The notes under the pieces: model-generated | Told to the model about the DNA's origin: nothing | Seen by the model: only the letters and a program-made list of their open reading frames with translations | Databases searched by the model: none | Shown here: positions 36,080 to 48,060 of the stretch, one piece after another | Layout: every line of letters starts with the position of its first letter | How positions within the stretch are numbered: the first letter of the stretch is position 1 | DNA from: Hericium rajendrae | Lineage: Eukaryota > Basidiomycota > Agaricomycetes > Russulales > Hericiaceae | DNA: 64,000 nt | Direction: 5' to 3' | Assembly (NCBI GenBank): GCA_033439255.1 | Contig: CM065884.1 | Span: 1,798,001 to 1,862,000, forward strand | Made by a program: the position numbers and the translations under genes

Positions 36080-39000
36080 TCCTCGCTAGTCGAGTGGTCA
36101 GAGGACGCCGCGGGCGAACTTGGTCGGGACCTGTCGAATTCGCCGAGGTCACTGCCGGCGGTTTCGTCATCCGGGTCTGTGACGGTGGAGGCGAGTAAAC
36201 GTTCAAACTGCTCGATGCCGACATCGAGGAAATCTTCCAATGGCGGGTGATCGAGGATGGTACGGGCGAAATACGGGACAACGCGGTAGGCTGCGGTGGG
36301 CCGGTCGAATAACGTACCGTCGAGCTCACACAAGAGGTAAGCACGCCCCTTGTTGCGGCCGAGGACGAGGTATGGGCCTAGGTAGCGCGGTTTGGTCTTC
36401 CGGGAATGGCTGGTGCTGTACGCGGAATTGCGGACAAGTACCAGTTCGCCGCGGCGAAAGTCAAAGTCGCGGATCGTGCGTTCATGTTCCAGTTCGAATT
36501 TTCGTGCTGCCTGGAGGCGGGCCTCGTAGACGCGGCTGTGAAGTCGCTGAAGGTCCTTTTGACGCTTCTGCAGGGCAAGAGCGTGGGAGGCGATCAGGTC
36601 GGTAGAGGACAAGATTGCCTCGGGCGGCGGTAGCAGGTAGGTGGCTTCCGCGATATCGAGCGGCATCAGGGGGTGCGTACCGGTTACCGCGAAGTATGGG
36701 GAACAGCCCATGCGCCGGCGGATGGTGATACGTTCCGACCAGAACACGGAGTGGGCTGAGTAGCTCCAATTCTTCTCCACGCCGTCGGCGGCCTTGATCA
36801 GGGCTTGGCGTACGTCAAAGTGTGCACGCTCAGCGATGCCGTTGGCTCTCGAGTTATAGCCCGAGATGCAGATATGCCGGACGTGGTACTTCTTTTCCAG
36901 CTGCGTCAAGGCTTTAACGAACGGGCCGCCGTTGTCGGACACGATTTCGGTGAGCATACCCCAGCGGCACAAGATGTCTTGGTAAATCCAATCAGCAATG
37001 TGCTCGCTGCGTTCTTTGCGCAGCATGCGCCATTCGGGAAAGTGGGACACCGAGCAGCGCCCTTGGACCAGGTATTGCATATTGTTGGATTTCGGCAGGT
37101 GCATGGTATCCATGTACATTTTCGCAAATAAAGGCGCGGGCACCGCAACCATTGGCGGGATAAGAACTTTGCGGATCTGGAACGCTTGGCAAATATGGCA
37201 CGAACGGACGAACCAAGCGACATCCGAGCCCATAAAAGGCCACCAGAAATGGACCGCGAGCAGGAGGGCGGTTGCGGCGACGCCACGGTGTCCCGCGGAC
37301 TCGTGAGTCTCAACGAGAGCAGCCCAGCGGCCGGTCGGCAGGAGCACTAGTTTGTGCGCATTTGTCTTGTCGCGCTTCCAGAGGCGGCCACCTTTCATGA
37401 AGAAGTCGCGGCAATAACGCAGGAAGCGAGCGTATTCCCGGTCCGTCAGTCCGTCAGGGCGGATCGGATGGAGCAGGAAGTCGGTGACGGCACGCAGTCG
37501 GGCATCCGTGAGGAGGGATTTTTCGGACCTTGGAACGTCTGCGTAGGACGCCAAGTGGTCTTGCGGAGGAGGCGCGACAAAATCGCCGGCGGCGACATTG
37601 GTCGAGATGAGCTGTTGGGCCAGCTGAGGGCGGTCGTGGCCGATCCGAGGCACATTTATTATGTGTACAAAGCCATAAGCACGGTCGACCCAGTCGTCGA
37701 AGTCGTCGTCGGGTTCGGGCGCATCATCGTCCTGGGGGCGGCGCCGGGAGAGGCCATCCGGCCCATGCTTCTCGCCAGGGACGTGGACCAGGGTAAATTG
37801 AAACATGAGGATGCCGACGATCCACCGGTTCATGGACGCACTAGGGGCGAGATCGGGATTATTCAGCATGCCGGATATATAACGGGCGTCGACTTCGATA
37901 ATCAGGTTGCAAACGCCAATGAGCCAGAGTTTGAGTGCGCGGAGGCTCCGGTATAGGCCATATAATTCCAGCTTTGGTTGGGAGAAGCGCGCCTCACGGT
38001 CGTTCAGGGCGATAGAGCCGAAGCGAGCATACCGGCGAACTTTGGGGTCGTCCACATCCTGTTGACAGAGTAGGTAACCGATGGCAATATAGGAGGTGTC
38101 GACGCCCAGGATCACTGAGGCGGGAGACTCGTAATCTATCGCGCGCAGGGCGGGTGATGCGAGTAGCGCTTGCTTAAGGTCTTCCTGCGCAGCCAACTGG
38201 TCTGGGCCGAACTCGAATGGGGTGTCCTTGCGCGTAAGCCGTACCAGATGGTGAGCACGTTTTGCAAAGTTCTTGATGAAGATGCGGGCCACGCCAATGG
38301 TCCCGAGGAAAGCGCGAACGTCCGAGAGGTCGGTACAAGGTTGCCAGTTGCTGACCTTGGCGAGGTTGCTGAGTTCTGGCAAACGGCCCGCCGGCGTGCA
38401 TCTATGGCCGACGACGATGATTTCCGGCGCGCAAAGGACAGTCTTTTTCCCTGAGAAGGTACCACCGCAATATTTCATGCGTTGGACGACACGGTTCGCG
38501 CCCTGGAAGTGTTCCCAGACAAAGCGACGAATACCTGGGTTCCAGGGTATAGTTTCAAAATTTCCGCCGGGCAACTCGTAACGGGTAGCTGGGCCTTTAA
38601 TGGGGACATCATCGATATAGGGCATGGTGACAGCTGGGATTTCTGGCCGGAGGATTTCGGTAACGTCGTCGTGGAAGATAGGCACGGAGTTCGTCCACCC
38701 CATGGGCAGCGTAACGAGCCGTTTGGGCCCGAACGGGGTTTGGAACGTGGTCATGTCGCGGGACTCCTCCGCCAAGAGTCGCTCGTCGTAACCAACGTAG
38801 AGATCGAGGATGCCGCCGCAAGCACGCCCGGCGAACTGCTCGGCGAGCTGGTCGGTAAAAGGCGGGACGCCCGAGTGAGCGATGGTGACCTTGTTGAGTG
38901 GTTCGAGACTGTGCACAATGCGCAGGCTTGTACCATCCTTTTTGGTGACGCAGAACCAGCGTGAGCGATATGACGACGACGAAGGCTCATATACGCCGGC

Positions 39001-39757
39001 GGCGATCTTGGTACGGATAATCTCGCAGACCTTGTCATGGATGCCTGGCGGGATTGGACGGTTCTTCAAGACCCAGGGGGTGTGCGGTATCACCGGCATA
39101 ACCACTGAGGGGAAGAAGTCTTCGCGGAAATGTCCCCACTCTGAATCGTCCCAGGTGAAGGCGGTATCGTGGAGACACATGAAATGGTGGAGTAGGTCGC
39201 GCTCGGAGGGCCAGAGGAAACCTTCTGGATGGGCGCGATCGATAACCGCTTTTCTTTCTTCGGTATAGCGGGGGTGTGGGAGCGAACGGGGGCGGATTGG
39301 GAGATAACTCCGGCAGGTCTTGGAGAGGGTCGCCTTTGATGTTACGGAGAACCCGAAAACGCTCGGGGAGGTCCGTAAATACTGGGCGGACTTTTTGGGC
39401 AACTGGCTTGTATTTCTTTGCGGCGTAAGAGGCGACAGGAGGACCGGTATCCGTCGCGCCAGGAGGCGGCGGACCCGGGCGACCTTGCTTGGAAGCGGAA
39501 GCGGACTTGCAGGCTGTAGCGGAGAGAAAGGCGGACAACAAATTAGATTTATCGGGGGCATCCGAAAGCGAAGGACCCCCCGGACTAGAGTCGAGAAGCG
39601 GGGCATCACAGGCATAGAGATAAAGAGATTGAAGATGATCTTGGCGTTTTTCTGGGTTTTCGGAACATTCTGGGGGTATAGCGGCATAAGCCGTGATTTG
39701 CGGCGTCTCCGAGTCGAAATCAACGATGAAGGCGACCTCTCCTTGATCTTCGATCAA
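36073..39757 (-). CDS. Element 1 pol: reverse transcriptase, RNase H and integrase
   Basis: An uninterrupted 1216-codon frame ends at 36073. Blocks in order: KKDGTSLRIVHSLEPLNKV, GGILDLYVGYDERLLA, LPMGWTNSVPIFHDDV and the RT active site MPYIDDVP (YIDD); then the Ty3-type RNase H segment VILGVDTSYIAIGYLLCQQD with KLELYGLYRSLRALK. The integrase zinc finger follows (HESAGHRG ... CHICQ, an HHCC set) with the catalytic triad in MYMDTMHLP, SDNGGPF and GIAERAHFD. The tail shows FRRGELVLVRNSA and PRYLGPYLV (GPY-like module). All key residues are present. The N-terminal part, up to about 39280, reads in a neighbouring frame (39035-39757), so one frame break separates protease from RT. Confidence 0.92.
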
Positions 39758-40368
39758 ATCATCGAAGCGCGAAAATCCTCCTTTGCCGCGAGCGTATACT
39801 GAATGTCAGTGCGCAGGTGGGTGGGGATCGTGGCTGCTTCGCCGGTGTTTGGGTCGAAGATGGTGATGGTCTGTGTTTCATTGCGGTAGCTGCGCACGAC
39901 TGACTCGGTAAGCACATCGAAGGGGCGTCCGAGTAGGATATTGTAGGCGGGCGACCGGAGGACGTGTATTTGGAGGTAGAGAACAATGTTGCCGAAGACT
40001 GCAGGCACGTTTCGGCACAGGCCCAGCGAGTCATCAAGTTCGCCGTTGGCGGATTGCATAGTGAGGATAATCGTGGGGTCATACGACAGGCCTAAGGTGT
40101 AGCAAACGCTCTCTGACATGGAGATGACCTGAGAACCTGGGTCCAAGATGCACTCGACCGGTTCTTGATGATCTATGAGTGCTGCAATAGAACGCAGCGC
40201 CGCAGACTCGCGCGAGACGATCAGGGGTTTAGGCTTTTCGTCCGGGCGGAGTTGCTTGAGGTACTGCTCGTAGGGATCCGGGAGGACAACAGCACCTTCC
40301 GGCGGCTCGGCGCACTGGTGCGAAAGGATAGATACTCGTGGATGGGGGCGAGGCCGGGTGCTGCACAC
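39754..40368 (-). CDS. Element 1 protease domain (retropepsin) and flanking region
   Basis: The open frame contains VECILDPGSQVISMSESVCY, an aspartic protease active site written DPGS rather than the usual DTGS or DSGS. It is followed by VFGNIVLYLQIHVLRSPAYN and ILLGRPFDVL, the family's conserved ILG(R/M)PF block. The upstream part (PDPYEQYLKQLRPDEKPKPL) links it to gag. It should be read as part of one Gag-Pol polyprotein, with frame changes on both sides (near 40300 and 39755). Confidence 0.8.
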   Translation of the reverse strand: MCSTRPRPHPRVSILSHQCAEPPEGAVVLPDPYEQYLKQLRPDEKPKPLIVSRESAALRSIAALIDHQEPVECILDPGSQVISMSESVCYTLGLSYDPTIILTMQSANGELDDSLGLCRNVPAVFGNIVLYLQIHVLRSPAYNILLGRPFDVLTESVVRSYRNETQTITIFDPNTGEAATIPTHLRTDIQYTLAAKEDFRASMI

Positions 40369-42258
40369 GGTCGCCTTCGGCGGGCTCGCTCGCGAACTGG
40401 ATACCTGCAGCGAGCTCTACTTGACGCGCTGGCGAGGCCAGCTCCTCGACTGCATCTTCACCTGGCAGCTCGGAGAGCAGGTCAGTCTCGTTAAGGACTT
40501 CCAACAGGTTCTGTCCCGCCACCGGACGCGTGTGACGCCGTGAGACTGCCTCCTTGTATTTCGCGCGTAGTGCAGGAGCCAGGGACCAGAGCTCGCCCTG
40601 GGTGACCTCGATAGGGAGGGACATGGCGCGCGCGAACACGCGGTCCAGTACGTCTTGCCCGACTGAGTCTTGCGCACGACGGGTTGGGCCCGTCTCTTCG
40701 ACTACTTCGATCACTGGGACTTGCGCGGGCCTTGCACCGTCGCGGGCTCTGGCAAATGGGTGGACGGGACCATCAGGGTCGCAGAGGTCGTCGCGTACCG
40801 CAGGTTGAGATAGAAGGTGGGGGGGGACGTCTCGTTCCGGGCCTGGGGCCGGTGAAGCTTGCGGAGGGGGCAGGGACGCCCGCGGCGGCTCTGGTTCGTC
40901 CTCGATGGTCGGGCGCGGTGGCGCACGGGGCAATCGTGGAGGGGCTGGTTGGCGGGCAGGCTCTTCCATCCTGCGAGCTCGTTCCAATGCCCAGTTAGCT
41001 CTATCACGGCTGGCCGCGGCATTGGGTGGGGGCACAACCGAGGCGTCCTTCAACTGGTATAACCGCCGTAGCTCGCCCTCCAGGCTCTCGATCTGCGCGT
41101 CTGTGGTGAGCTGGTACAACCCTGCCTGGACCTGGGTATAGGGGGACGCGGTGGTCTGAGCGTATGCCGGCGCGACGCGATAGCCGTAGGGAGGAGCCCC
41201 GCCCGCGGCGAACTTGCCTGGTGGGTACCGGCTACACCCATCATAAGCTGACCCGTGGCTCGCTGATTGGGGTTCATACGGTGGTATTCGTCGATCCGTT
41301 CGGCCATAGTCGCGCCTGGGGGTCCTTGCGGGAGCCAAGCCCCAGAGGGTAAGACCATCTTGCCTTGGACGTCCTTCTTGCACTTGCCGGCGGCCATGTA
41401 TTCCCGGGCTGTCATGCATTCGCACACGAAATGCCCCACGTTCCCACAGAAGTTGCACTGATCCGACCCCATTCGCCCGCGCATTGGCGCGCCTTGATTA
41501 CCTCCGGAGACCATCGGTTGACGCGACGGCTGCTGCGCGCTCCTCAAGAGGATATCGGCCAGTGACGCTAACTGCTCACTCTTAATCTGGATAGTCATCC
41601 CTGAGCCTGCATCGGCGGTTGATGACGACGCGGTGGCTTGAGTTGACGACGGTCCACGCAGGTACGGGTCGGGGGTGATGGCAGTGCCATACATGCACCA
41701 CTCTGCGGCCCTATAGACGTCGTTGATCGGGTGCGGATCGTCGGGATGGTGATCAGGCTTGGTAAGAGCAAGGCGGTCCTCTACCCGCAGGCGAAGACGT
41801 TCGGGGAGCGCCGCCAAAAACCAGCGTTGTTCCTCGATATCGGAGATGCGGTTCTTGCCTTTCAGGTAGCGCGTGATGACCGTGAACTCGCGCGAGAACG
41901 CACCAAGTTCGCCGACGGAACTGAGGGTGGACTCGGCAGTTCGGTGGACGAGTGACTCCAAATCTTGACGCGAAAAGGTATTCTCCTTAGCCGAGCCCGG
42001 GTAGAGTTCGTGGATAGCTTTCTTGAATTCGTCCCAAGTGCCGGCGGCGTACTTGGCCTCGGACCGCCACAGCTCTTGTGCGTCAACGTCTGAGAGGAGA
42101 CGGACCGCATGACTCTTTTTCTCCGCATCATCTGCCACGGAGGAACGCTGAAAACAAAATTCGAGATCGAGGAAGTAACGGCCCAGCTCGCGGGGGGAGT
42201 TGGTGTCGAACTTGGGAGCACCGCTCTCGCCGCGCATAGGCATGGAGGGGGGCGGCAT
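40369..42258 (-). CDS. Element 1 gag with zinc knuckle
   Basis: The first ATG after the LTR in the open frame is at 42258 (MPPPSMPMRGESGAPKF). The capsid-like part includes ELGRYFLDLEFCFQRSSVAD, EKKSHAVRLLSDVDAQELWR, GTWDEFKKAIHELYPGS, TFSRQDLESLVHRTAES and RWFLAALPERLRLRVEDRL. The nucleocapsid knuckle CNFCGNVGHFVCEC fits C-x2-C-x4-H-x4-C. The frame changes near 41230 into one carrying TDAQIESLEGELRRLYQLKD and a Pro-rich region down to about 40330. The frame is open upstream of 42258 to the LTR, so a non-ATG start or a spliced leader is possible. It is homologous to the gag of element 2. Confidence 0.85.
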
Positions 42259-42667
42259 GACTGGTTGGATACTTGGTGGCCTGGGGAAGGGGAAACGTGC
42301 AGGGGCTAGCGGGCTGTGTTGTTGAGTAGGAGAAGGGGGACGGAGGGTAGCAGGGAAAGTCGCCTGGTGCGGCGTTGTCCTAGGACCCGCGGTAGCAGAG
42401 GGGCTGGCAAGGGGTCGCGGCGCCGGAGTCGGCGATACGGGTGGAGTAGGAACGATGAAGGAACGCTCGAGCTCGGGAATTTCGAACTCTTCGTCGATGG
42501 GAGTAAGGGGACTAGTGGGAGTTGGAACCGGCGGGAAGGGTGACGGTAGGTCGGGGGAAACTTGCTGAGGGTCCTGAGTCGCAACACGGACTTCTTGTTC
42601 GAGGGTACGATCTGGATTCGACCGTGCGCTACTCCTAGTACGACGCGGCTCTATTTTGAGTATGGAA

Positions 42668-42685
42668 CCCTCGCGGTGGGCTCCA
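42668..42685 (-). other. Primer-binding site of element 1
   Basis: In element sense TGGAGCCCACCGCGAGG begins three bases after the LTR. A tRNA 3' end complementary to it would finish GGGCT-CCA with U at the discriminator, a feature of tRNA-Cys. The tRNA identity is only suggested. The same site occurs in element 2. Confidence 0.6.
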
Positions 42686-42688
42686 AAA

Positions 42689-43707
42689 TGATGTGTGGAC
42701 CCTGGGAATGGAGGCGGCAGCCAAAACCAAAACCAACAGAGTACCGGGGGGTGCGAGGGGACCAAGTATCTCAAGAGGGAGCGCCGAGACGTGTAGCTGA
42801 CGGGTGATCGTACTACGGGTAGGGGAGCAAGGCCGCGGAGGGCGAGCTTGCTGCGCGCGGGCGACTTCCGACACGGCTCTGCTAGGGACGATGACGGTAC
42901 GACAAGACTCACGGGTCTTAGGTGATACGGCTTGTAGATAACGGCGCGGCGACGAGTACGACGAATATGATGAGCGACACGAGAAAGTGAGAAGAGCTAC
43001 GTCTGAGACGTGCTTAGAGACTGGGGTGAGAACGTCAAACGGCGGGCTTTGTGAGATCTGAGCTCTGAGGGGAAAAAGGCAGATTCCGTTCCCATTCTCT
43101 AAGTCAGTAGCTATGGTACAAATGGGCAAGGCCGCCTCTGGCGGCCCGGCGCGACTCCCTACGACAACCTCCCGCTGACCGACCCAATCTCCAATTCCTT
43201 CCTGATCCTGCCTGCTCCGGGTCCCTTGGCGAGTGGAGTCGTTGCGACTCGGCCCGTGCAGGGCAGAGGGCGTGCGCGTGGTACGAACGAATCAAAGGTG
43301 CCGCCTTACAACGTCGCCCGGGGCGTGCGTCAGGAACGGCGGGCACGTCGAGCTGGAATGGCTGGGATGACGTCAGTAGCGCACTGTCGCGGGCGCCGCT
43401 CGTGATCCGGGGGCGTGTGGGCGTTCGAGGGCACGTTGATTGAGCCGGCTGGTTCTCTGGGCGCGCTTCTGTTCCTGTGCCGCTGACTCGTCCGGCCGGT
43501 TGATCTCCTGCCCGTTCGGTGCATCGGACCACGGGACGCCGGCTTTAGTCCGACCCGGTCGGTCCCGAACCCGTGGGGGCGCTTGTCCTGTGCGGGGAGC
43601 AACGTCGCGGTGGGCGGACTTGGTGCGGCTGAGGTGAAGTGAAGCGGGACGGGCAAGGAGGCGGGGAGTGGGCAATGCCGTTGCAAGGCGCGCTAAAGGG
43701 CGCATCA
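42689..43707 (-). repeat. 5' LTR of element 1
   Basis: 1019 bases, partner of 31560-32576. Its inner edge (42689) is followed in element sense by TTT and then the primer-binding site. Two direct copies with this level of identity imply recent insertion. Confidence 0.92.
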
Positions 43708-44534
43708 GCGCGATGCGCGACGGCGAACGGAGGCGAATAGAAGTGAAGTAAGGTAATATTAGCTTGCTGATTACTTGAGTTCTACACTAGCGGAGAGAGA
43801 GAAAAGGCGCGGTTGGCAAGAGAGCCAACCGCGGAGCCGCACGATCTGTCAGAAAGAGGGCACGACGAGCACTAAAGTAGTACGGTCAAGCGTCGTTGCC
43901 GAGCCGTGGCTGCCAATCGAGTCCTGTTCGGGCGCAATGGGCGTGGGTGCGAGGGGGGAGGGGAACGAATCGACGTGAATCGACGTGAGCGAGCGACAGA
44001 GCAGGGGGAAATACGACGAAATTTGCACCCGATTGTCGTGAATGGTGGATTGTGACGGGAGGACGGATAGGACGGCAGGTGTGGATCGGGGCAGTCTGTC
44101 GATTGCGCGCTACGCGAGGAATGGTACGTGGCGCGTTCGCGCAGAGTGTGGACCTAGAGTTAGAGTGGACCGAGGGCACGAAAGGCGCGCGCGAGCGCGC
44201 ACAGTGGGGAACGCGATCGAGTTGACGGGGTCGAAACAAACGAAACGGCGAGGGCGGCGGCAGCAGCGACGGAGTCGTCGAAAGCAGGCGTCGGTCGTGT
44301 CGTCGTCGTGGAAGAGGAGAGAGCGCCCAGCGACGCGACACGACAGGTGGCGCCAGGGCGACGCTTAGCCGATCGCTTGGCCGATCGCTTGGCCGATCCG
44401 GTTCGCGATGCGCCGCCGTGCCGAGGCGCGGAGGCAGGCGGGAGGACCGACACGGGCGCAGATGCATCCCGATCCGTCGCCAGTCCTGGCAACGGACCGC
44501 ATCCTCAACCGGTTACGCTTCTCTGCCTACGCGG
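43708..44534. other. Host or Crypton spacer between elements 1 and 2
   Basis: GC-rich and without a supported gene. It holds a perfect 10-base-pair hairpin at 43808-43833 (CGCGGTTGGC, 6-base loop, GCCAACCGCG) and about three copies of GCCGATCGCTTG near 44366-44400. Before the LTR insertions it joined 31559 on the left and 52407 on the right. Confidence 0.55.
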
Positions 44535-45355
44535 TGATACGCCTCAAGCTGTGTTCAGCAACGTCAGACCTCATCTCACCATCTTCCATGCAGTTCCCCT
44601 TCACTCCCATCCAGCTTCCAGCTCCTCACCCACCAACCCCGCTCAGAGCAGTGATGTCCCTCATCTCAGGAGTTGTCAGCTACTGCAGGCCTCACCGAGG
44701 TTTCCTCAAGTTCGCTCCAGGTCGTCCTCAGCGGTTTTGGTGAGCCAATCAGGTTGCTGGCATTATGGTACCGGGTCTGTGTTGTACAGGATGCCTAGAT
44801 GCCACCTTTTGATGGTTTCGGACCATAGATGTACCATAGAGCAGCCGAGTCCAAGATCGCCCGAGACCGCCAAGGGCGAGTTTCTTACTTGTATGGTAGA
44901 CAGAGTCCCAGCTTCGAATAGAACCCCCCAGTGCACCTTTCCCCCTCAGAGCTCAGACCTCAGAAGTCTCTCTCACTGTTGTTCTCATCGTTCTCCGGAC
45001 TTTAGACAAGTCCGCCCTCTTTAGGCCAGTCCGCCCGCAGCGTCGTTCGTCAGATTCAGTCATATCAGCCGCTTTTCAGTCCTTTTCTCTAGGATTAGCC
45101 CGTCATATCGGAGACCCGTGTGTCTCGTCGTTCTCCTTGTCATTCCACAGCCGTTCCTCATCCTTCCCAGCCGCTTATCACCAGATCGCCTCAGACTCGC
45201 CCTTAGCGAACCGGTCGCTCCATTGTTCCCGCTGCAGTGACCCTCAGCTGCCCTCACCTCACTCCTCACTTGAGATACTTGGTCCCCTCGCACCCCCCAG
45301 TACTCTGTTGGTTTTGGTTTTGGCTGCCGCCTCCATTCCCAGGGTCCACACATCA
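44535..45355 (+). repeat. 5' LTR of element 2
   Basis: 821 bases, TGATACGCC to ACACATCA. It differs from 51582-52402 at only about four positions (near 44801, 44850, 44950 and 44989). Its last ~100 bases match the end of the element 1 LTR. Confidence 0.93.
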
Positions 45356-45358
45356 TTT

Positions 45359-45376
45359 TGGAGCCCACCGCGAGGG
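45359..45376 (+). other. Primer-binding site of element 2
   Basis: TGGAGCCCACCGCGAGG starts three bases after the LTR, identical to that of element 1, and the next ~17 bases are also shared. Confidence 0.65.
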
Positions 45377-46299
45377 TTCCATACTCAAAACAGTGAGGGG
45401 TGTACCCAGGCGTAGCCTCTATCGGGTCAAGACTGCCATCGAGGTCAAGACATCGCATTTTTGCTCTCTATCACATTCTCGCTCGCTATCGCCTTAGGCA
45501 GCCTTGGTGCATTCTTCAAGATCGTCCTTGGTTGCAGAGCTTTCCAATCGGTTCTCATCACCATTCATCGCACCTGATTGCCTCCTGTCGCTTTCCACCA
45601 TCCTGCCCCTCCCAGAGTCGCTTTTTGTCGCCCAGGACCATCCTCCATCTCTCCTCAGTGCCCTGTACTGGCTCAGATCGTTCTGAGTCATCTCCTATCA
45701 CCTCTCGTCACCTCCGGCCTTTCTTCGTCGTCTTTAAGTCACTCCAATCGTCTTTAATCGTCCCTTGATCACCTCAGATCGTCTCAGCTCGCCTCAAGGT
45801 TCATCTGAAAAATGTACCAATGCTATGTTGCTCTATATAATTTATATAGATCTCATAGTTCCATAGCAATCCTCTTTTATACATAGGACCCTCATAGTTG
45901 AAAGGCAGTCTATGACAAGCTATATAATCAAATAGGATTGCTATATCTAGCTATGGTAGCTATGGTAGCTATCAGAGCATAAGGTATGACTATGATAATT
46001 ATAGAGGCTATGTTTGTTATGCTATATATGCTCAATATAATATTATATCTAGCTTCATAGGATTGCTATCTACTCTATCTCACCTTTAAGTACTATATTG
46101 CCTAACAATACTAGGAAAATATTTCAAATCTCTTAATTGTTTTATAAGCTTCAAACTATTATATTTTTGAACAAGCAAAACATCGAAAAATTGAAGATTA
46201 TATTATCACTAATACACAAAAGATACCAATACATAACAAAACTACATCATACTATAAAGCTGACAAGTTTATACATATTTACAACTATAAGTTAGATTA

Positions 46300-46530
46300 G
46301 ATCAGATATATAAATATAAATATAACACAAAGACTTATCCAAAGGCAATAAAAAGCGAAAATGAAAGCTTAAGTCAACAACTTATTGTAAGTTAAGAATA
46401 GAAAAAAAGAACAAGATATAAGACTTACCAAAGAGGAGAAAAAGCGAAAATATTCAAGTCTACAAAGAGAATATATAAGCCTAAGTGTTAATTAATAATG
46501 TAACAACATAAGAACTTACCAAACATAGAG
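46300..46530. repeat. Degenerate AT-rich repeats
   Basis: The words AAGACTTA(C/T)CCAAA and AAAAAGCGAAAAT recur two or three times, about 100 bases apart, in the left AT-rich arm of the insertion. Confidence 0.4.
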
Positions 46531-47072
46531 ACTTGGAGAGAGAGAGAGGAGAGAATGGCGAAAGACAGGAGATGGTAGTGGTACGGAAGAGAGAGAGGAC
46601 GCGCGTCGCGCATGCCTTATATAGGCGAGTGCGTCGGAGCCCGAATTACAGCTGGCCCGGTGGTTGCCGGGCGTCGCGGCAGAGGCTGCCGCTTTAGATC
46701 TCACTAAGTTAGCTTGAGTACTGATGAACGTAGACTAGCATAGATACATACATACCTCATTCATCGTGTAGAAATAAAAGATTTATGTGTACTCCTTTTT
46801 TCCTGGATTTATTAGCATTTGATTTGATTTGTTGAGCTCGAAACCGCCGGCCGCGCGAGTCGAATGCTGTGGCTGGCTCGACGCGCGACTTCGTGCGTCT
46901 CCTCTGTCCATCTCCCACTCCATCTCCCCTCGTCTAGCCTGGTCTCCCTCCCCTTTTTCCTTATACAAGTGTTGCACAACGTCGATCGCAGGTCGAGAGG
47001 ATTAGTAGGAGGACCGGGGCCCTCTAGGTAAGTAGAACTATATTCTTTTTATATTGTCTTCGTGCTAATCAG

Positions 47073-47106
47073 ACGAGTATCGTTCGTGCAAACGAACGAT
47101 ACTCGT
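47073..47106. other. Perfect 15-base-pair hairpin
   Basis: ACGAGTATCGTTCGT, loop GCAA, ACGAACGATACTCGT. There are no mismatches. Confidence 0.85.
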
Positions 47107-47211
47107 ATGTCTTCTCGCGACCGCGCCTCGCCTTCGACACCTCGCGGCCAAGGCCATGGCCACGACACAACCCCATCCCACTCCCTCGACAACGCCGTCG
47201 TCGACGTCGAC

Positions 47212-47245
47212 GTCAGGTCTCGTTGCCACGGCAACGAGGCCTGAC
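47212..47245. other. Long near-perfect hairpin
   Basis: GTCAGG-t-CTCGTTGCC, loop AC, GGCAACGAG-g-CCTGAC: 15 paired bases with one T-G opposition. It lies 105 bases from the hairpin at 47073-47106. Confidence 0.8.
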
Positions 47246-47919
47246 TAAATGTCGCACGACGTGCTCTTCCGCCGCCCTCTGCCGCAACACCAACGCGCAA
47301 GCCCAGCCCCCACTTCCACTCCCGCCGCCGACCCGCGCTCGCCCTCGCCCCCATTGCCAGCGGAAACGCGTGCGCGCGCTGGCAAGTCCGCGCATACGGC
47401 CCCGGACGACCGCTGCACGGGCAGCTGCAGGCAGCGCACGCCGGTGGACAACTGCGCCAGCGCACGCAGTCACGTCGGGCAACCCGCGGACGATCCCGCC
47501 AGCCCATGCACGGCATGGTATCGCCCCCGCACGACCAGACGACCGCGCCAGCACGAAAACGCAGGCACGCAGGCCCGCATGGCGAGCGCCGCCACGTCCG
47601 GCCTTGCCAACGTGCGGGTGGTCGCCCGCGTCCCGCGTTCTCGCCGCCGTGCACCGCCTGCACACGACCGTGGAGACCGCGCCAGCACAACCACGCGGAC
47701 GACCGCGCCAGCCCATGCACGGGCAGTCGTGCACCGCCCTGCCGGCGCGTGGGCCGCCACGCGCCACGTACGGCCTCGTCTGCCAACGTAGAGTCACGCA
47801 GGCCGGCGATTGCGCGCACACGCACGGCGTGGGCAGCCGTGCATCGCCCCGTCTGCGCGCGCACGGCCGCACTTACCGTGCCAACGCACGCACGCGACGA
47901 CGGTGCAGGCAGCCACCTA

Positions 47920-48060
47920 CGGCGCCGTCTGCGCGCGCGAGACCACGTACGGCGCCGTCTGCGCGCGCGACCACGCGCGGCGCCGTCTGCGCGCGCGACC
48001 ACGCACGGCGCCGTCTGCGCGCCCGAGGCCACGCACGCCGGCGACGAAGCGCGGAGTCAC
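47920..48060. repeat. GC-rich tandem repeat, unit about 27-30 bases
   Basis: Repeats of GGCGCCGTCTGCGCGCGCGA followed by CCACG(C/T). At least four units are visible. Long open frames on both strands here come from base composition. Confidence 0.7.

Larger units (their letters stand above)
31560..43707 (-). mobile_element. Element 1: complete Ty3/gypsy-type LTR retrotransposon with antisense cargo
   Basis: The element is bounded by two nearly identical LTRs beginning TGATG and ending CATCA on the plus strand, and flanked by GCGC on both sides (a likely 4-base target duplication). Reading on the minus strand: 5' LTR (43707-42689), primer-binding site, gag, protease, reverse transcriptase, RNase H, integrase (stop at 36073), a hairpin plus polypurine tract, 3.4 kb of cargo coding on the plus strand, a second hairpin plus polypurine tract, and the 3' LTR (32576-31560). 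The domain order PR-RT-RH-IN is that of Ty3/gypsy. At 12.1 kb it is long for the family because of the cargo. Gag-pol is split over five open frames, which may be real or sequencing error. Confidence 0.9.

Noticed and set aside
36073-42258. Calling element 1 gag-pol a pseudogene because it is split over five frames
   Set aside because: The frame changes are few, catalytic residues are complete, LTRs are nearly identical and the same window has clear single-base losses in housekeeping genes.
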